Assembly: GCA_003415625.1 (NCBI GenBank)
Contig: PYIU01000008.1
Location: forward strand, 3,658,001-3,722,000
Direction: 5' to 3'
DNA length: 64,000 bases
From: Aquanectria penicillioides
Lineage: Eukaryota; Ascomycota; Sordariomycetes; Hypocreales; Nectriaceae
Shown: positions 1 to 14,455 of the stretch, one piece after another
Position numbering within the stretch: position 1 is the first letter of the stretch
How the letters are laid out: every line of letters begins with the position of its first letter
Notes under the pieces: model-generated
What the model was told of the DNA's origin: nothing
Databases searched by the model: none
What the model saw: the letters and a program-made list of their open reading frames with translations, nothing else
Made by a program: the position numbers and the translations under genes

Positions 1-2700
1 CACTTTATGCAAGCCTATATTAACAATATAATTATCTTTTTTAATACCCTAAATAACTATTTAAAGCATTTAGAAATTGTTTTAAGGTTAATATAAAATA
101 ATAGGCTGTAAATTGCAATAAAGAAATCCTTCTTTAAATACCCTATAGTATAGCTATTAGGTTTTATTATTAATAGTAAAGAAATCTATAAAATAAGCAA
201 TAGATTAAAGGCATTTGCAAAAATAACCTTTCTAAAGAATCTATTAGCACTTAAAACCTTTATTAAAATAGTAGAATATTTATAGTAAGGGATTCTATAG
301 TATAATATTTAAATCCAACCTCTATAAATATAAAAAACAGCAATATTGCAGTAAGCTAAAGAGCAGCAATTAATTTTAATTAAGCTATTAAAACTAGCTT
401 AAAAGAAGAAAGCAATAATTTAAACATTTAAACCAATAAAAAAAGAATTAAAAGCATTCTAAAACCTAAAAACCTTCTTAAGAATGCAATTCTTTCTCTA
501 TTATTATAATTTAATAAAGCCTTTATTTTTTAAGCTAAATGCATATAAGAACAGATTTAAATTATATATCTTTTAGCTCTATAGAAATTAAAATAAAATT
601 AGCATTTTAAGCAAAAATATCCTAGCTACTTAATTAAAACTAATACTATTCCTTTTAAGATTAACTTCCTTAATAGAATAGGGCTATAGTTCCATTAAGG
701 CAAAAATAGCAATAATTGCCTAAACTATTAAAAAGCTACAAAAAATAGTTTAATCTAACTGCAATCCAATTAATATTATAATAGACTATACTGCTATAGA
801 AAGGATTATAATGCACACTTCCTTTAATACAATAGACCTTAATAAAGCTAACCTAAAGCTTGCTAAGATCTTTAATTATCTCTTTAAATTTAATCTAAAA
901 ATATTCTATATTCCTAAAACCCTTAATATAGTTTTAAATACTCTTTTAAAACTACTAATAGAGAAACCACTCTATCAACAAGCTATAGATAGCCATTTCA
1001 ACAAGCTAAATACTAAAGCCAATATAGCAAAAGCCAAAATAATTAAAATTGCAATATTACTTAAATTCCATAAGGAAATGCTTAAAGAATATAGTAAGGA
1101 CCTAAAACTTAATAGGATCTATACCTATATCTAAGAGATTCAATAGAATAATGCTTAAAACCTATAGAAAAAGTAGTATATAAACCTATTCTACCTATAG
1201 AAGCTAGCGGAAGATAGATTGCTCTATTATATAGATTATAAAGGGTAAAAGAGACTTTACATTTCTAAACTAATAGTTAAAACTATCCTTATAACTATTT
1301 ATAATAACTTATAGTATACTAAAATCTTTAAGATTTTATATAAATTAAGCTATATCTATTTCTATAGAATAAATAAGATAGTAAGGAAGTTTATTGTATA
1401 CTGCCTAATATATAAGGAGAATTTAATAGATAGAAAACCGCTAATAGATAAACTAAAGTTAATTCCTATAGTTCTATAACTATTTTATATTATTGCATTA
1501 AACTTTATAACTAACCTTCCTAAAGTTATATCTATAGGTATAGTATAGGCAATCCTAAACTATAATAAGCTAGATTAGCTATACCTAATAAACTATTTAT
1601 TTTTAAAGAAAACTATTCTTATATTAAAGCATTTAATATATACTATATAAAACTAAATATTTATTTTACTAAAGGCATTATTTCTATATAATTAAGGAAT
1701 ACCTATATATATTCTTAGCAATTAAAACCTAAAGTTTATAAGTAGTATATAGAGAGCTATATTAGCCTTTTTTAATGTAAGGATCCTTATATCTACTATA
1801 TATTACTTTTAAACTAATAGTATATTTAAAAGAAAGAACTAAATAGTAGAAATTGCAATATAGTATTATACTACTATAAAGCTAAATACACCCTAAATAT
1901 AGGCGCTTTTAGCAATTTAGTATAACCTAAATAATACAATTGCCTTAGCTATAGATTGCTTATTAAATAAACTACTATATAGTTTTAAACTAAAAATAGT
2001 TATTAAATTTACTGCTAAAAGTAAAATTACTAATTAAAAAGCTAATAGAACTGCACTAAAGGTTCTATATAAATTATACTTATAAAAAGCGCAACTCCTA
2101 ATAGATATAGTAGCTATACTATTAAAGATCTAATATAACTAATATTATTAATTAATTAAGATTAATAAAAAAAATATTATTTATCTATAGCTATATAAAG
2201 GATACTATTTATTAAAGAAACTAAAGTATAAATAGTCTTCTACTAAAGCTAGACCCTATAAAGTAATCTATAAGATCTATAGCTAAGCTATTAAACTTAA
2301 CTTCTCTCTATACTAGTAGGTGCATTTAATAGTCTCTATTGCTTAAATATAGAAACTAAAGTAAGGGGATAACCCTTTTAATTATATACTATTATTACCG
2401 CTAGCTATTAAAATTAATAGGAATAAGGCAGTAGGCCAATAGAAAGTAAATAAAATCATTTAGTAGAAGATTTAATAGTATAAGTAAAGGCCAATATATT
2501 ACTTTTTATTGCAATAAAAAGAATATACTATTAAAAATAATAAATAGATAAATAAAACTAAATTAAAGGAAAATGCTTTTAACCTTATTAATAAATACCT
2601 AATTGCTAACCCTATATTATAGAAAAAAGAATATAAAAAAAAAGGTTAGAAATTGCTATAAAGCATAATAAATCTAGCATTTAAATAACTAAAAGCTGCC
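1..2700 (+). mobile_element. Decayed Ty3/Gypsy (chromovirus-type) pol remnant, cut by the window edge
   Basis: Reading the plus strand through the many stops (each explicable by C-to-T or G-to-A change) gives the order of a Gypsy pol. About 120-560 matches the RT tail leading to the RNase H region. 811-1134 matches the end of RNase H, where an FYIPKTLNIVLNTLLKLL stretch mirrors the usual PG-x-N-x-x-ADALSR motif. About 1,240-1,720 matches the integrase, with a decayed zinc-binding segment followed by ALNFITNLPK, the usual MDFI-GLP. About 2,210-2,400 resembles the integrase C-terminal domain (GPFKV, then GDDPFN-like). About 2,440-2,620 resembles a chromodomain. The 5' part lies outside the window and no LTR was found for this copy. 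It cannot encode active proteins. Confidence 0.72.
811..1134 (+). pseudogene. Longest open stretch of the Gypsy RNase H / linker remnant
   Basis: This 107-codon open stretch is not an independent gene. Its first third aligns by eye with the end of Gypsy RNase H (dispersed N-L-x-x-L...F-x-F-x-I-x-Y-x-P) and the rest with the linker before integrase. It is open by chance in a frame otherwise broken on both sides. Lysine, isoleucine and asparagine dominate, as expected after heavy C-to-T decay on both strands. Confidence 0.6.
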
Positions 2701-4337
2701 TATTAACTCTTACTATTATAAGAAAATTCTCTTTTATATATTTACTATTTAATTTAAAAGGATTTAGCATAAAGGTAGCTAAATTCTATAAAAAAGGGAA
2801 TATTTAAAATAGATTAATAGTAATTTATAATTAGCTTATTTAATATATAATTAAAGTAATTAAGTAAAGTAAATAACTAAATGCCTATATAGCATAAAGG
2901 CAATTGCTATAGCCTAATATATTTCTTTTAACTTCTTTAACCTTATATAACCTCTATTTTCTATTCTTATATACAGCCCTATATTTTATTAATTTTAATA
3001 GTATAAGTGCTAGAACCTATTGCCTATTAAACTTCTTAGCTTTTCTTCTTTATTTTATATAAATATCTAACTGCTATAAAAACTATTACCTATACTATTA
3101 AATTTAATATCCTTACTATTAGTCTTAGCCCTTTTACTATTAATTTCTATACTTTTCTCTACCTCTTTTTTATAAATATCTATATAATAGCTAGCCTAAT
3201 GCTTACTATATTAAATCTAGCACCCCTACTGCCAATTTTAGCTTCTCTTCTATTAATTTTAGCACCCCTTTATAGCTTAAGCCCCTTTAGCTTTAGACCT
3301 TTTACTATTAGCTAGCAGCAATATAAAACTTACTGCTATATATTAATAAATTAAGCAATAGAATAATATATATAAAGCTTATTCCATTAAGAAAAAGTAT
3401 AAATCTATTAATTGATTTATTAAAAATTATATTAATTAGTCTTTTTTTAATAAGTATAAAGTCTTCTATAATAATATTTTATTTAAACTTTTAAATAAGC
3501 ATTAAACATTATTTAATAGATACAATAGGCTTATTAACACTTATAATAATAGCAGCAATAAATCTAATATTAATATTAATAATTTTAATACTATAATATT
3601 ATTAATTATAGCATTTTTAATAGAAGATAATAATCTAATAGAATTTATTTATAACTTTACTATTAATTGCAATTATATTAATAATAATACTAGCCTTTTT
3701 AGTAAAGACTTAAATGCTAGTATATAATAACTTTAGAATAATATAGATGCATTAATATAGATAGGGAAAAAGAGAGATCTAAATTAAAATTAAAAGTTTT
3801 TATCTTTAGATAATAAAATAGAGAATAAAGATAAAAAAAACAATAAGAAGGTTATAGTAGTTAATAGGGGATATACTAAATATAGCAAAAAGAGTATTAA
3901 TAGAAAGACCTTAAGAGAAAAGACTTCTATTTAATATAGCAAAAGGGATTTAAACACTTAAAATATAGATTAAAATCTTATTGCTTTAACTACTAGCACT
4001 TATAAAGGATTTAAATAAAAGGTAAACATTCCTATAAATAGGGGTTTAGCCTACTATAGATATAATAAATTAATAGAAATAGTAAAGTTAAAGGATAATA
4101 GAATTAATACTAAAAGCACTATAATCTATAGTAATTACTATCTTTTAAGCAAACTAATTAATAGGCTAAAGAGCTAAAGGCAAAATAATATATTTATTTG
4201 CCTTACTTATAACTTTTAGCTTTATAGCCTAAAGGGTGCTTTTAGTAGTAAACTTAATAAATCCTACCCTTTAATAGACCTTTTCATTAAGTATAAAGAA
4301 GTTATTAACTAGCACTATAACTAAATCAATAAAAAGA
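2701..4337. other. AT-rich decayed sequence, no recognisable gene
   Basis: Same composition as the neighbouring transposon remnants. Fragments can be translated in several frames, but with this base composition stops that could derive from CAA or TGG occur in every frame, so frame continuity proves nothing. No RT, integrase, transposase or LTR motif was recognised. It probably belongs to the element(s) into which the 12.4-kb element inserted. Confidence 0.4.
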
Positions 4338-4343
4338 CTAGTA
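4338..4343. repeat. Left target-site duplication candidate (CTAGTA)
   Basis: Six bases immediately outside the left LTR. They match CTAGCA at 16748-16753 except for one C/T difference of the RIP type. The LTR borders were set from the alignment of the two LTRs and the TA...TA ends, so the duplication could equally be counted as five bases. Confidence 0.5.
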
Positions 4344-4724
4344 TATTAGTAGACAGAGACACTAGCTAAAACACACACCCCACCCAAAAGGGTATAGAGT
4401 AAATAAGTTCAGTTAAAGACTGAATAGCCTTTTTAAGCAGCTGCAAATAACTTAAAAGAGTGTTAAAGCATTTAATTGAATGCTTTAAAGTGTCCCTTAA
4501 AGAAAAGAAAGAAAGAAAATAAAGCAGAAAGTTATAAATAAAGTAATATTATAAGGGGCTGCACTAAAACTTTAATAGGGTCTAAATGCAAGGAATTTAA
4601 AATTTTAAAAATAAAAATTAATTAAAGAAAACTGCCTGTTTATTTCCTATATCTTTAAGGTCCCTTTTATCTTTTTAACTAACCTAATAATAGATTAATC
4701 TATATTACTTTAAACCCTAACTTA
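4344..4724 (-). repeat. LTR (left copy; 3' LTR of the minus-strand element)
   Basis: Alignable without gaps with 16367-16747. Differences between the copies are almost all C/T or G/A transitions. The left copy is the more decayed: for example ACTAGCTAAAA against ACTGGCTAAAA, and CTTTTTAACTAACC against CTTCCTAACCAACC. It contains the palindrome around 4465-4486 (GCATTTAATTGAATGC) also present in the right copy. Confidence 0.82.
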
Positions 4725-7700
4725 TCCCTTTTTAGTGCCTTAATGCTTGCCCTTAAGTAGACTAAAGGCATAATATAAAAGGAAAACTTTAAGCTTAATC
4801 TATTTAAATGCAAAGAAAATCTTAAAGGAAGCATTCAATTAAATGCTTTATACCTATAATCTATTATCCAACCTACTATTATCTCTCTCTATAATTTATT
4901 TTGCTTTTAATACCTAACCTCTCTATTTTAACTTTACTATTACCTTTCTCTATAATGCAGTTCTTAATTGCAGTATTAATTAATATAAAACTAGCAAATA
5001 GGAATTAAAGGTTTAAATGGCTTATAAGCAGCAATTATAATCTTATTCTATTAATTTACTGAAATTAACCCTTTTAATGCATAAAAGATCTAGCTCTTTA
5101 TTTAAGGGAGTTTAAGAATAGCCTATTAATTAATCTAAGGCAAATTCATTTATTTAGTTCTAGCAGTTATCTTTCTTTTAGTAAAGGCAATATAGTTTAG
5201 GTTATAATTACCTTATTGGGTTTAAATAGTAATATTAGTAATATTTCTAATTATAGTATTAGCAATTATAGTATAACTCCCTTTTCTTACTATATACTTA
5301 ATTAATTAAGGAACTAGTAAAGGCAGTATAAAGCGCTTATAAAAACTCTATTTATTACTTTTAGTAGTAGGCAAATTTAAGTCTATTTAATTAAATTGCT
5401 ATAAAATAGCTAACTTAAATAAAGGTATCTATTAAATTAATTAAATTAATTTAATTACTTACCTTTTACTTAAGGAGTTAATAAATATTTAATTAAATGC
5501 ATTAAAATAAGCAAGTATATTTTAGTTAATTTAGATTTCTTTTTTAAGTGCGCTCAATTAGGCAGTGCTTATATAAGTCAATAAGCTAATAGGCAACTTA
5601 TATAGAAGCTAGGTAAATTTAATTATTAGTTTAGGCTTAATAATAGATTTAAGGGCAAAAGTCTTAAACTTAAGGTATAGACTATAAAGGCAAGTTGCTT
5701 TAATGCTTTAACTTTAGCGATTTAAGGCTTATTTAAAACCTTTTCCTTTATTATTACTTAAGGTAATAATAACTTTAGCAAACTCACTAATTTTAGTAGG
5801 AAATCTATTTATTATTTAATACCTATAAGTTTAATAGCATTTAATTAAATTATTAGCTAAAGGATAGTAAGGCAATTAAGAGCCTAATAGTAAAGATAGA
5901 CTTATCTAATAGCTATTGCCCTAAAGATTAAGTGGCTTTAGGATAATTTAATATTTATTTTTAGGAGTTTAATAATTAACTTTCTTTTAGCTTATTATAT
6001 AATAACCTTTTAAATTAATATAAAGCCACTAAATATTAAGGGAACTATTCTAAAATCTTAGGATATAGATAGATTTTTAGGTTTTAGTAAGTTCTATAAG
6101 CTTATATTAATTAAAGAACTTTCTATTAGCAATATTAAGTTCATTAAGGATAATAGTACTAATAAAGTCTTGCATTCAATTAGCATTTAAAGCAATTAAT
6201 TAAATACTTTTTCCTTACTTACACTTAATAAAAACCTAATTATAGTGCATTAATGCTAAAGGGGGATTATTAATAGCATTATAACTGCTATTAAAGATTA
6301 AGGGCTAAATTATAAGGCATTTAATAATTAAAGTTTTAATAAGTTTAACTATTCCCTAAATATTAAAGAAAAGAAGAAAAGCGCCTAAAAAACTATATTC
6401 TTAATTTCTAGCTTACTTAATAATAAATATAATAAAAACAAAGAAATTATAGGGCAATTCCATTTTAGTTATAATCTCCCTCTATACTATAGCAAGTGCA
6501 ATAGCTTGCTTATTCTAAAGGATATTAATAGTATTATAAATAATTAAATGCTCTAGCTGTCTATTTTAAATAAAGAAGCTTTAATAAATAGTATTAATAA
6601 AGTAAGTAAAGCTAATTAATAGCCTTTTATTATATATTACTTATTAGAACTCTATAGGCATAAAACTAATTAAATATTTAGTCTTTCTAATATTTATTCC
6701 TTTTGGCAAAAGCTTATAAAAGAAACTCTTTTGCTTTTACTTATTCTTTTTAACCTTAATGCTTACAATTAAAAGATTAGTTTAGTAAATCGCAAGAATA
6801 TTAATAAGTCTATAGGTAAGGGTAATAAAAAGGGCTTAAATACTAAAGTTTAAGGCTATTTCTTTTTTCTATAGGTTTTTAAACAAGTCCTATAGGTCTT
6901 AATAATAAAATATTTAGGCTTAATAAGAATTAAAAGGGAAGTCTTTAAAGCAACTAATATTAGCAAGCTAAAAATCTAAATCGCTTTTATTACCTAAAAT
7001 AGGCTAAGTTTCTAATTTATTAAACTAATAATCCTAATTTATTTAAGGGTAAAATAATATAGATTAACTATTAAGCAATTAATTAAATATTTTAATAGTA
7101 TTTTCTTTACTAAAAGAAAAGAAATCTTTAATTCTACCTTTATTTTAAATAACTCTTTTAGCTATATAGAGGTCTTTACTTAGCATTAAAAATTGCGCCT
7201 TTAAAGTAGTTGCACTTAAGGTTGCTTTCTTTAGCCCTATTATAGAATAGAGTAAAGATTAATAAAGAGTTTAAAAGCTTATAATTAAATGCTTATAACT
7301 TAAGAGATAAAGATTATTAGTGTTTTATAGGTATTATAAATAAAGTTAAAGTAATATAATTTACTATAAAATTATTAAAAGAAAGGAAAAAGTTATAGGC
7401 ATAAAGTAGATTAATATAACTTAAGTGCCTTTATTTTTGGTTTAGTGTTATTTAAGTAAATTACTATTTTAATGTTTATATATGCATAAATACCAATAAG
7501 TTTCTTAAAATAGTATACTTTTTGGTATTTAATAAGAATTTTATTAGTATTTAGTTTCTACCCTAAATCTTAAGGGTCAATTTCCTATTTATTATAAAAG
7601 CATTGCATTAACCCCCCTTTTATTCCTTCCTTTTTTATTTATTATTCTTTACTTTCTTAATTTTCTTATACTTTTAGCTATTACTACAATTTTCATTCTT

Positions 7701-10104
7701 TATCTTATAATAGCTTTATATTGCAATAAGCTTAAGTCTCTTGCCTTTATACCTTATAATTGTCTCCTTAATATATACAATCTTGCTATTAGCTATATTT
7801 AGGCTTTTAAATTCTTTTATTAATACTTTACTTATTAGCATATTTACAATAATTTCTTCTATAAGGCTTTAACTAATACTATTAGTATTACTACTAAACA
7901 ACTAATAAATATCCCTTTTTATATTACTTTTTAACTATTATTTTTATTTAATAATTAATTAAATACTTTTAGATTTAATAATACTTTAATATTTAGATTT
8001 ATAGCTTTTAAGCTTTTAACTAATTTAGCCAGCCCTTATATATTAAAATTGCCTTTAAAAAAGATAGTAAGTAAACTAATTGCAAACTTATTTAATAGTT
8101 CATTTTACAGTTACTATTTTACAATTTAGTACTTTATTTTAAAGTAGATCTTCTTCTTTAGCACTAACTTCAGTCTATATACATCCCTATAGAATAGGCT
8201 CACCTAATAGAGTATTTCTTAACTTAGCTACTAACTTGCCTTAAGTATATTAAAGCACTTATTATTGCCTTTATTAAATACACTAACCCCCTTATATATT
8301 ATAAATATATTTAATTATATATTTTTATAGTTTCTGCCTATAATAAATACATCCTTACTCCCTTTTATATATATATTTTGGCATTAGGTTATATAGATAG
8401 CTACTATATTAATTATATTTAAAATAGTTAATTTAAATGCAAATAGAGCTTCCTTTATAAATACTAACTAAAGGGTTTTTATAAAGGCCCTTATAACTTT
8501 CCTTTAGGTAGTATAAATACTATTAATAAGTCTATTTAGCTATTAACTTTTATAATAGATTTTCTTAGGCTAACTACTTGCCTATAAATTATATATAGTT
8601 TTTCTATTAGCAGTATAGCTAGTAATTATTAGTTAATTAAATAAGTGCAAGAAGTATTTAATTAAAAGCATAAAGTAAGTTTCAATTAATAAAAATAATA
8701 GTTTTTAGCTTATCTTTTAATATAGACTAGCTAAGTATAGTTTTTAATTTATTAATAATAGTTTAATAGGTAGAAGATAGCGCTATAGAGCAATTAATTA
8801 AATGTTTCTATGCCCTTTAAGGCTATTGCTATTATTATATTGTTTTAATAACCTTAAAACTTAATTTCTATTAGGTATATTTAGATTTCTAAATTTTTTA
8901 TAGATATTAATACTTTATTTTCTGCTATTTTCTATGCATTTTTACCTATTTTTAAATAATTTTAACCCTTTTGCTATAGTTTTTAGGCGTTTCTATTCTA
9001 TTTTTATTGATTTTTAGTGTAATTTTTAAAGTTTTTAAATAGATTTTAAGGGATTTTTAGGGATTTTTAGCATTTTCTTAAGGTTTTTAGCCAATTTTTA
9101 ATTATTTTTATTTAGTTTTATTCAGTTTTACTATCCTTTTGCTTACCTTTAATTACTCTTTATCTTGCTTTCTTACTTTATTTTAGGTGGCTTATCTTTT
9201 TCTAGTATAATATTAGTTTTAATATCTCCACTTCCCCCTTTTTAACCCTTAGCACCTCTCCCCTAATAGCAATCTAGCTATCTTTAGCCTAATACTATTA
9301 TTAACTATTTAATTAATTGCTTACTATATTTTAGTATTGTATTTACTAGTTGCTGCTTATCTTTAGAATTTAAACTTTAATAATCTCCTTAGGCCTAATA
9401 TAAATATATATTATAGTATTATTATTTAAGCTTTTTATAGCATTTAGATTAAGTTCATTCTATTCCTACTGTTCTATAGATCTAGTTTATATTTAATTAA
9501 ATGCTTCCCTTTCTCTCCTTACTTTTAGTAGTACTTTCTAATTTATACTAAAAGTCTTTTTATTATTCTTACTTACTTACTACCTATTTTTATTCTCTAT
9601 AAACTTCCTTAACTAATTACTATAGGTTATACCAAAAAGCTTAACTCTATCTATAATATTAAAAATATAACTCTTTATCTTATTAAATATATTAATAATT
9701 CTATAAGGGCTTAATTAATACAGCTTTATCTTTATAATATAAAATATATCTTTTTAATTCTATATATTATACTAAAGAACTAGATCTTCTATAGCAAGAG
9801 GCTCTTTATGCAGCCTATACTAATTCTTTTTGGTCTCTCTATTGGCAATTAACCTTTAGAATGCAGTTACTTATTGCCTAGCTTCTTCTATATCTTTCTG
9901 CTTTTGCTTTAGGATCCTAATCCTTTACTTAAATAAGTCCTTAATAAAGATTATATTATTCTATTTAATTAACTGCTATATAGGCACTTTTACTTTTAGA
10001 GGAAGGACTGGCTTCTATTTATAAAGTAAATAAAAAGGTAATCTTCTATATAAAGCGCAAATAGCTGCTCTTTCAACCAATAAAGCTATTAGTAAGATAT
10101 CTAT

Positions 10105-10293
10105 TTATTTTCTTTTTTCTTTACCCTTTTTCTTTAGGAAACTTATTATAGTGGCATAACTACCTTTAATAAGTCTATTTACTTTAGGATTATAAGTAAA
10201 AGTATTAATAACTTCTATATTAAAGCTATTAAGATCTTTAGAAATCCCTTTTATAATCTTTTTTCTATTATTAATAACCACTCTTTTTAGCAT
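10105..10293 (-). pseudogene. Integrase core remnant of the 12.4-kb element
   Basis: The 62-codon open stretch reads KRVVINNRKKIIKGISKDL, then a YNPKVNRLIKGSYATI stretch. This mirrors the Gypsy integrase core in which D-N/R-G-x-E-F/N precedes a segment of the form Y-H/N-P-x-A/S-N-G-x-x-E-R. N-N-R for D-N-G and L-I-K-G for x-I-E-R-G are changes expected from G-to-A decay. It lies downstream of RT on the same strand, as in Ty3/Gypsy. Confidence 0.65.
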
Positions 10294-11879
10294 TCTATAC
10301 TAATAGTATAGTTTTCTAAAGAATTTTGCAATATAGTAATTATTTAATTTTAAGATTGGCTTAGCCTCTATTTATCTATAAAGATTGCATTTAGCTTTTA
10401 GTATAAATTTAAATCCTTTATTAAAAGGTATATACTATCTATTAAAATAAATCTTTATTATTAGGTAAATAGGCTTAATAAATATAAAGGCTTCTATTAG
10501 TCTTTAGGGAATATATATTTAATATATTAAGCACTGCCTAATAGCTTCTATAATGCTCCTTTTTGCACTTTACTAATAATACCTTCTAAAGAGAAGTGCA
10601 TAAGTGGCATTACAACTATAATGCCCTCTATTAATATAGCATAATTTAATTAAATTCTTTTAAATGTTTTCCTTCTTTATAATTAACCTTAAGTTGCCTC
10701 TTTATTCCTTAGCCTTAATCTATAAGCGGCTACCTCTTATAAAGTGTTTCTTAGCCTTTAGCTATAAGCATTAGTAATTCTATAGGGTAATACCTATTAG
10801 CCTTTTTAATAAAAGCAAGTATTCCCTTAATTGCAATAAAGGTCTACTATAATTCTTTTTTAACTCTATTAGTTTATCCTTAATTTTAATAATATTAAAA
10901 TAAGCATTAATAAACTCTTTAATATTACCCTTAGCCTTTTAGTCTATTTAATTAAATGCTTTTAGACCTTTTTTAAATAGCCTATTAGCTATATTATTTT
11001 TATTTTTAGGAATATATTAAATAGTAAAGTTAAATAATAGAATATAACTAATTTATTAGATAACTATTGCATTAAGGATATTGCTAGCCCTACTATTAAG
11101 CTAATAGACTAAAACTTAAGAATCTATTTTTAAAATAAAGGGCAATCTATATATATAGCTATAAAGGCATTTAATTCTATACAATATGCCCTTACATTTA
11201 AGTTTAATAGTATTATACCTTTATTCTATAGGAGTCTAAAGACTAGATTTATACCTTACTAAATGCCTCTTCCCCTTTATTATCTATATTAATACTATAC
11301 TCTAGCCTTTTTTACTAACATTAGTTATAAGGATAATCTCCTTAAATCCTTTAGAAAGGTTCAATATTGCTAAAATAGAAGTAAAGGTTATCTTTTCTTT
11401 AAGAACTGCTATAGTGTTAGCTTGTTCCTTACTCTATATCTATATAGCATCCTTCCTTAATAATTAAGTAAAAGGTTTAGCAATTTAGGCATATCTTTCA
11501 ACCTAAATTTAATAGTAGCCTATAATTTCTAGAAATGCTTTAACTTACTTTAGGTTATAGCATCTTTCCTACTTATTAATCTTAATTACTTTTTCCTTTA
11601 CTAGCTGCCTTTTAGCTATACTATATAAGTATTTAATAATAACTATAGTATACTAGTAGAACTTTAACTTCCCTATAGAAATTGTGCACTTAAATAGCTT
11701 AATGTTTAAAAGAGTTTTATTTAAATTAATTAAATGCTTTAAAATAAACCTCTATATACTAGGGAGTACTTTCTCCCTATTATATTTAGTCTTTAGTTCT
11801 TTAATAGCAATATTATTTAAAAAGGCTTAATAGACTTTTAGTAATAAATTAAAGAGAATTTTAATTATAATCCTTAAGA

Positions 11880-12100
11880 ACTATACTACTAAATTAATTC
11901 CTTCTTACAGCAAGGTGCACATCCTAAAAAGCCCTAATAGTATATTAAAAGTCATTAAATCTTAACTTTTCTTTATTAAAAAAATTTAATTATATTTTAA
12001 AAAGAAGTCTAAAAGAGTTAGGATTTTATATATTTTAAATTTAGCTAAGAATTTATTAGCTCCTAAAGGAATTAATCCATTCTATATTATATATACATTA
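11880..12100 (-). pseudogene. Reverse transcriptase remnant of the 12.4-kb element
   Basis: The minus strand reads LTLLDFFLKYN*IFLIKK, then DLMTFNILLGLFRMCTLL. This matches the Gypsy RT block D-x-F/x-S-G-Y-D-Q-x-x-L followed by L-G-x-x-R-x-T-x-L-P-Q-G. The catalytic Y-x-D-D segment should lie 100-200 bases further on in minus direction, but I could not read it with confidence. Several in-frame stops are present. Confidence 0.62.
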
Positions 12101-14353
12101 TATCTTTTGGCTAAATTAATTAGGTAGAGTCTACTATTCTTTTTTGCTATTAGTATATATAGGTTTTAGTAGGCAGTATAAAACTCTTAAAGAATTCCTC
12201 TCTTTATTTAAGTTTTTAGCAATTTAATAACCTTCTTTTTTAATCCTTTAGGAATTAAAATATTTCCTATTTGCTAGGCTTTATATTTAATTATCTTAAT
12301 GATTTATAGAGAGGCCACTTTAGGGTCCAATCTTCTATACTTCTTAAAATCCTAAATAAGTGCTGCTTCTTTATTATAAAGAATTTCCAAAAGGATATTT
12401 CTTTCTTTATTAATAAAGATCCCTTCTATTTAATTAATTACTTTCTAAAGTCTTTCTCTATATAGCCTTAATCCTTTAGCTATTTTAGAGAACTTAAGTA
12501 TTAAGAGCTTTAAGTACTTAAACTTCTCTCTAAAGTCTCCCTTTACTTTCTCTTACCTTTTCTCCTTTTAATATAGATCCCCTTTAGGGATAGATCCATT
12601 TAATAGAATATTATCTTTAGAATATATTTTATTAGCTTTTTATTTATATATTATATTAATAAGTGCTACCTTCTCTCTTTAGTATATAGCTAACTATAGC
12701 TTCTTCTTTGCCTTTATTATCTTTATATAGTTAACCTTTAATTAATTCTTAACTATTAATTAAATTATTGCTTTTGCTAATGCTTTATTTAATTATTTAA
12801 TTAAATGCTTATTATTGTTTTCTTTTAGACTTTATAATCCTATTGGTCTAAAAGAACTTTAGGAACTTATCTTTAGTTGCCTTAAGTAGTCTCTATACTC
12901 CTTAAGGCATTCTATTTAATATTCCTAGCAATAGGCATAATAATCTTAATTAAGCTAAATTAATATTATAGAAGCATTTCTCCTTTTAGAGATATATAAT
13001 TAAATGTAACTTTAGCAGCCTTAATAAAAGGCATTCCTAAAATAAAAGGAATAGAAATATATTCTCTTAAAGCAATATAAAATCTTTATACTATTTAAAC
13101 ATTTTTAAAAAATAGCTTAATATTCACTTCTCTATACATTTAGATTCAATTATTAAAGTAGGATATAGTAAAAGCTTTTATAGGCTTTACTTTTAGCTTG
13201 CATTTTTATACTATTTTATTAAAGATAATATTTCCTTTTAATTTAAAATCCACTAAAGCTTCTTAAGTTATTCTATTAGAATTACTTAACTTCACTTAAA
13301 TTTTTAGCAGTTCTTAGCATTAAGCTAAAGTTCTTTAATACTATTAGTCTAAAATGTTTATATAGACTATTAAATGCATTTAATTAAATATAACTTTTCC
13401 CCCTTTAATTATTATATAGCCAATATTAACTTTATTAATACTTCCCTAATCCTTAATAAAGTATTCTTTAGGCAATAGTATATAATAAGGTTTGGATTCC
13501 TTTTTAATTAATATACTATTAATACTATACTATTTAATAATACAGTTAAAGTACTCCTTTAAGAATATTGCTTTTAGATTATTAATTGTAATTAAATTGG
13601 CAGCTTGCTAAACCTATCTCTTTTTTAGTAAAGGTTTAGATTTTACCTATTTAACTTCTTTTATTCCCTTTATATAATTAAAAACTATTTTTAAAATGTT
13701 ATTACCTAAAGGAGGGTTAAGAGTAATTAAGTCCTTAATGGTTATTTAGACTTTTAATCTTACTACCTTTTTATAAACTTGTTTTCTTATTTAAATAACC
13801 TTAAGCATTTAATTAAAAGCATTTTAATCCTTTTCTTTAAGGATAATATTGGCAATCTCTCTATTTTTAATAAGTTCCCTATTTATAACCTAAATAAAAG
13901 ATTAAGTTCCCTTTTCCTTTTTTTAACTAGCTAATTCCTCTTTTAATTTTACTTTTATGCATTTTATAGCATTAGTTTTTAATGTAATATTAGCAATAAA
14001 AGGGTTATCAATCAATTCTATAGCTTAATTATTAATAAGGATACAGTTAACTTTAGGTTCTTAGGTCTTCTTAAGGGAATTCCTACTAAGCATTAGGGAG
14101 CTATACTTTAGTCGGTTAGTACGCTTAAGGAAGTCTTTAATTAAATGCTTCTCTTTCTTAATAATCTGCCATTTCTATGCATTTAGCTTATCCGCTATTA
14201 TAACTTTAGCTTAGCCATAAATCTTAAAGGTAGGGAATTTTAGGATCTATAAAATAACTATTTTTTTTATTTCTTCTTTAATAGCAAGCTTATATATTAG
14301 TTTTAAGGGTAGTAAGAGTTTCTATTGCTCTATTTAAATAAAGCTAGTATTGC

Positions 14354-14455
14354 TATTATAGTCTATAAATCCCCTTTTTTTATCTTCTATAAGAAGTGGG
14401 CAATAGTTTAGAAAATGCCTTACTTCTATATAATAGAAGCACTTTAGATCCCTAT
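14354..14455 (-). pseudogene. Gag zinc-knuckle (CCHC) remnant of the 12.4-kb element
   Basis: The minus strand reads KCFYYIEVRHFLNYCPLLIE. Spacing is C-x2-Y-x4-H-x4-C, a retroviral-type CCHC knuckle in which the second Cys has become Tyr (TGT/TGC to TAT), the change RIP would produce. It sits upstream of RT on the same strand, where gag ends. The following reading frame should be the protease, but no D-S/T-G was recognised. Confidence 0.62.

Noticed and set aside
5000..7600. Long plus-strand reading frame through the 3' part of the 12.4-kb element if stops are read as Q, R or W
   Set aside because: In DNA of this composition stops convertible to CAA, CAG or TGG occur at about the same rate in every frame, so continuity is no evidence. 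No domain was recognised in the translation.
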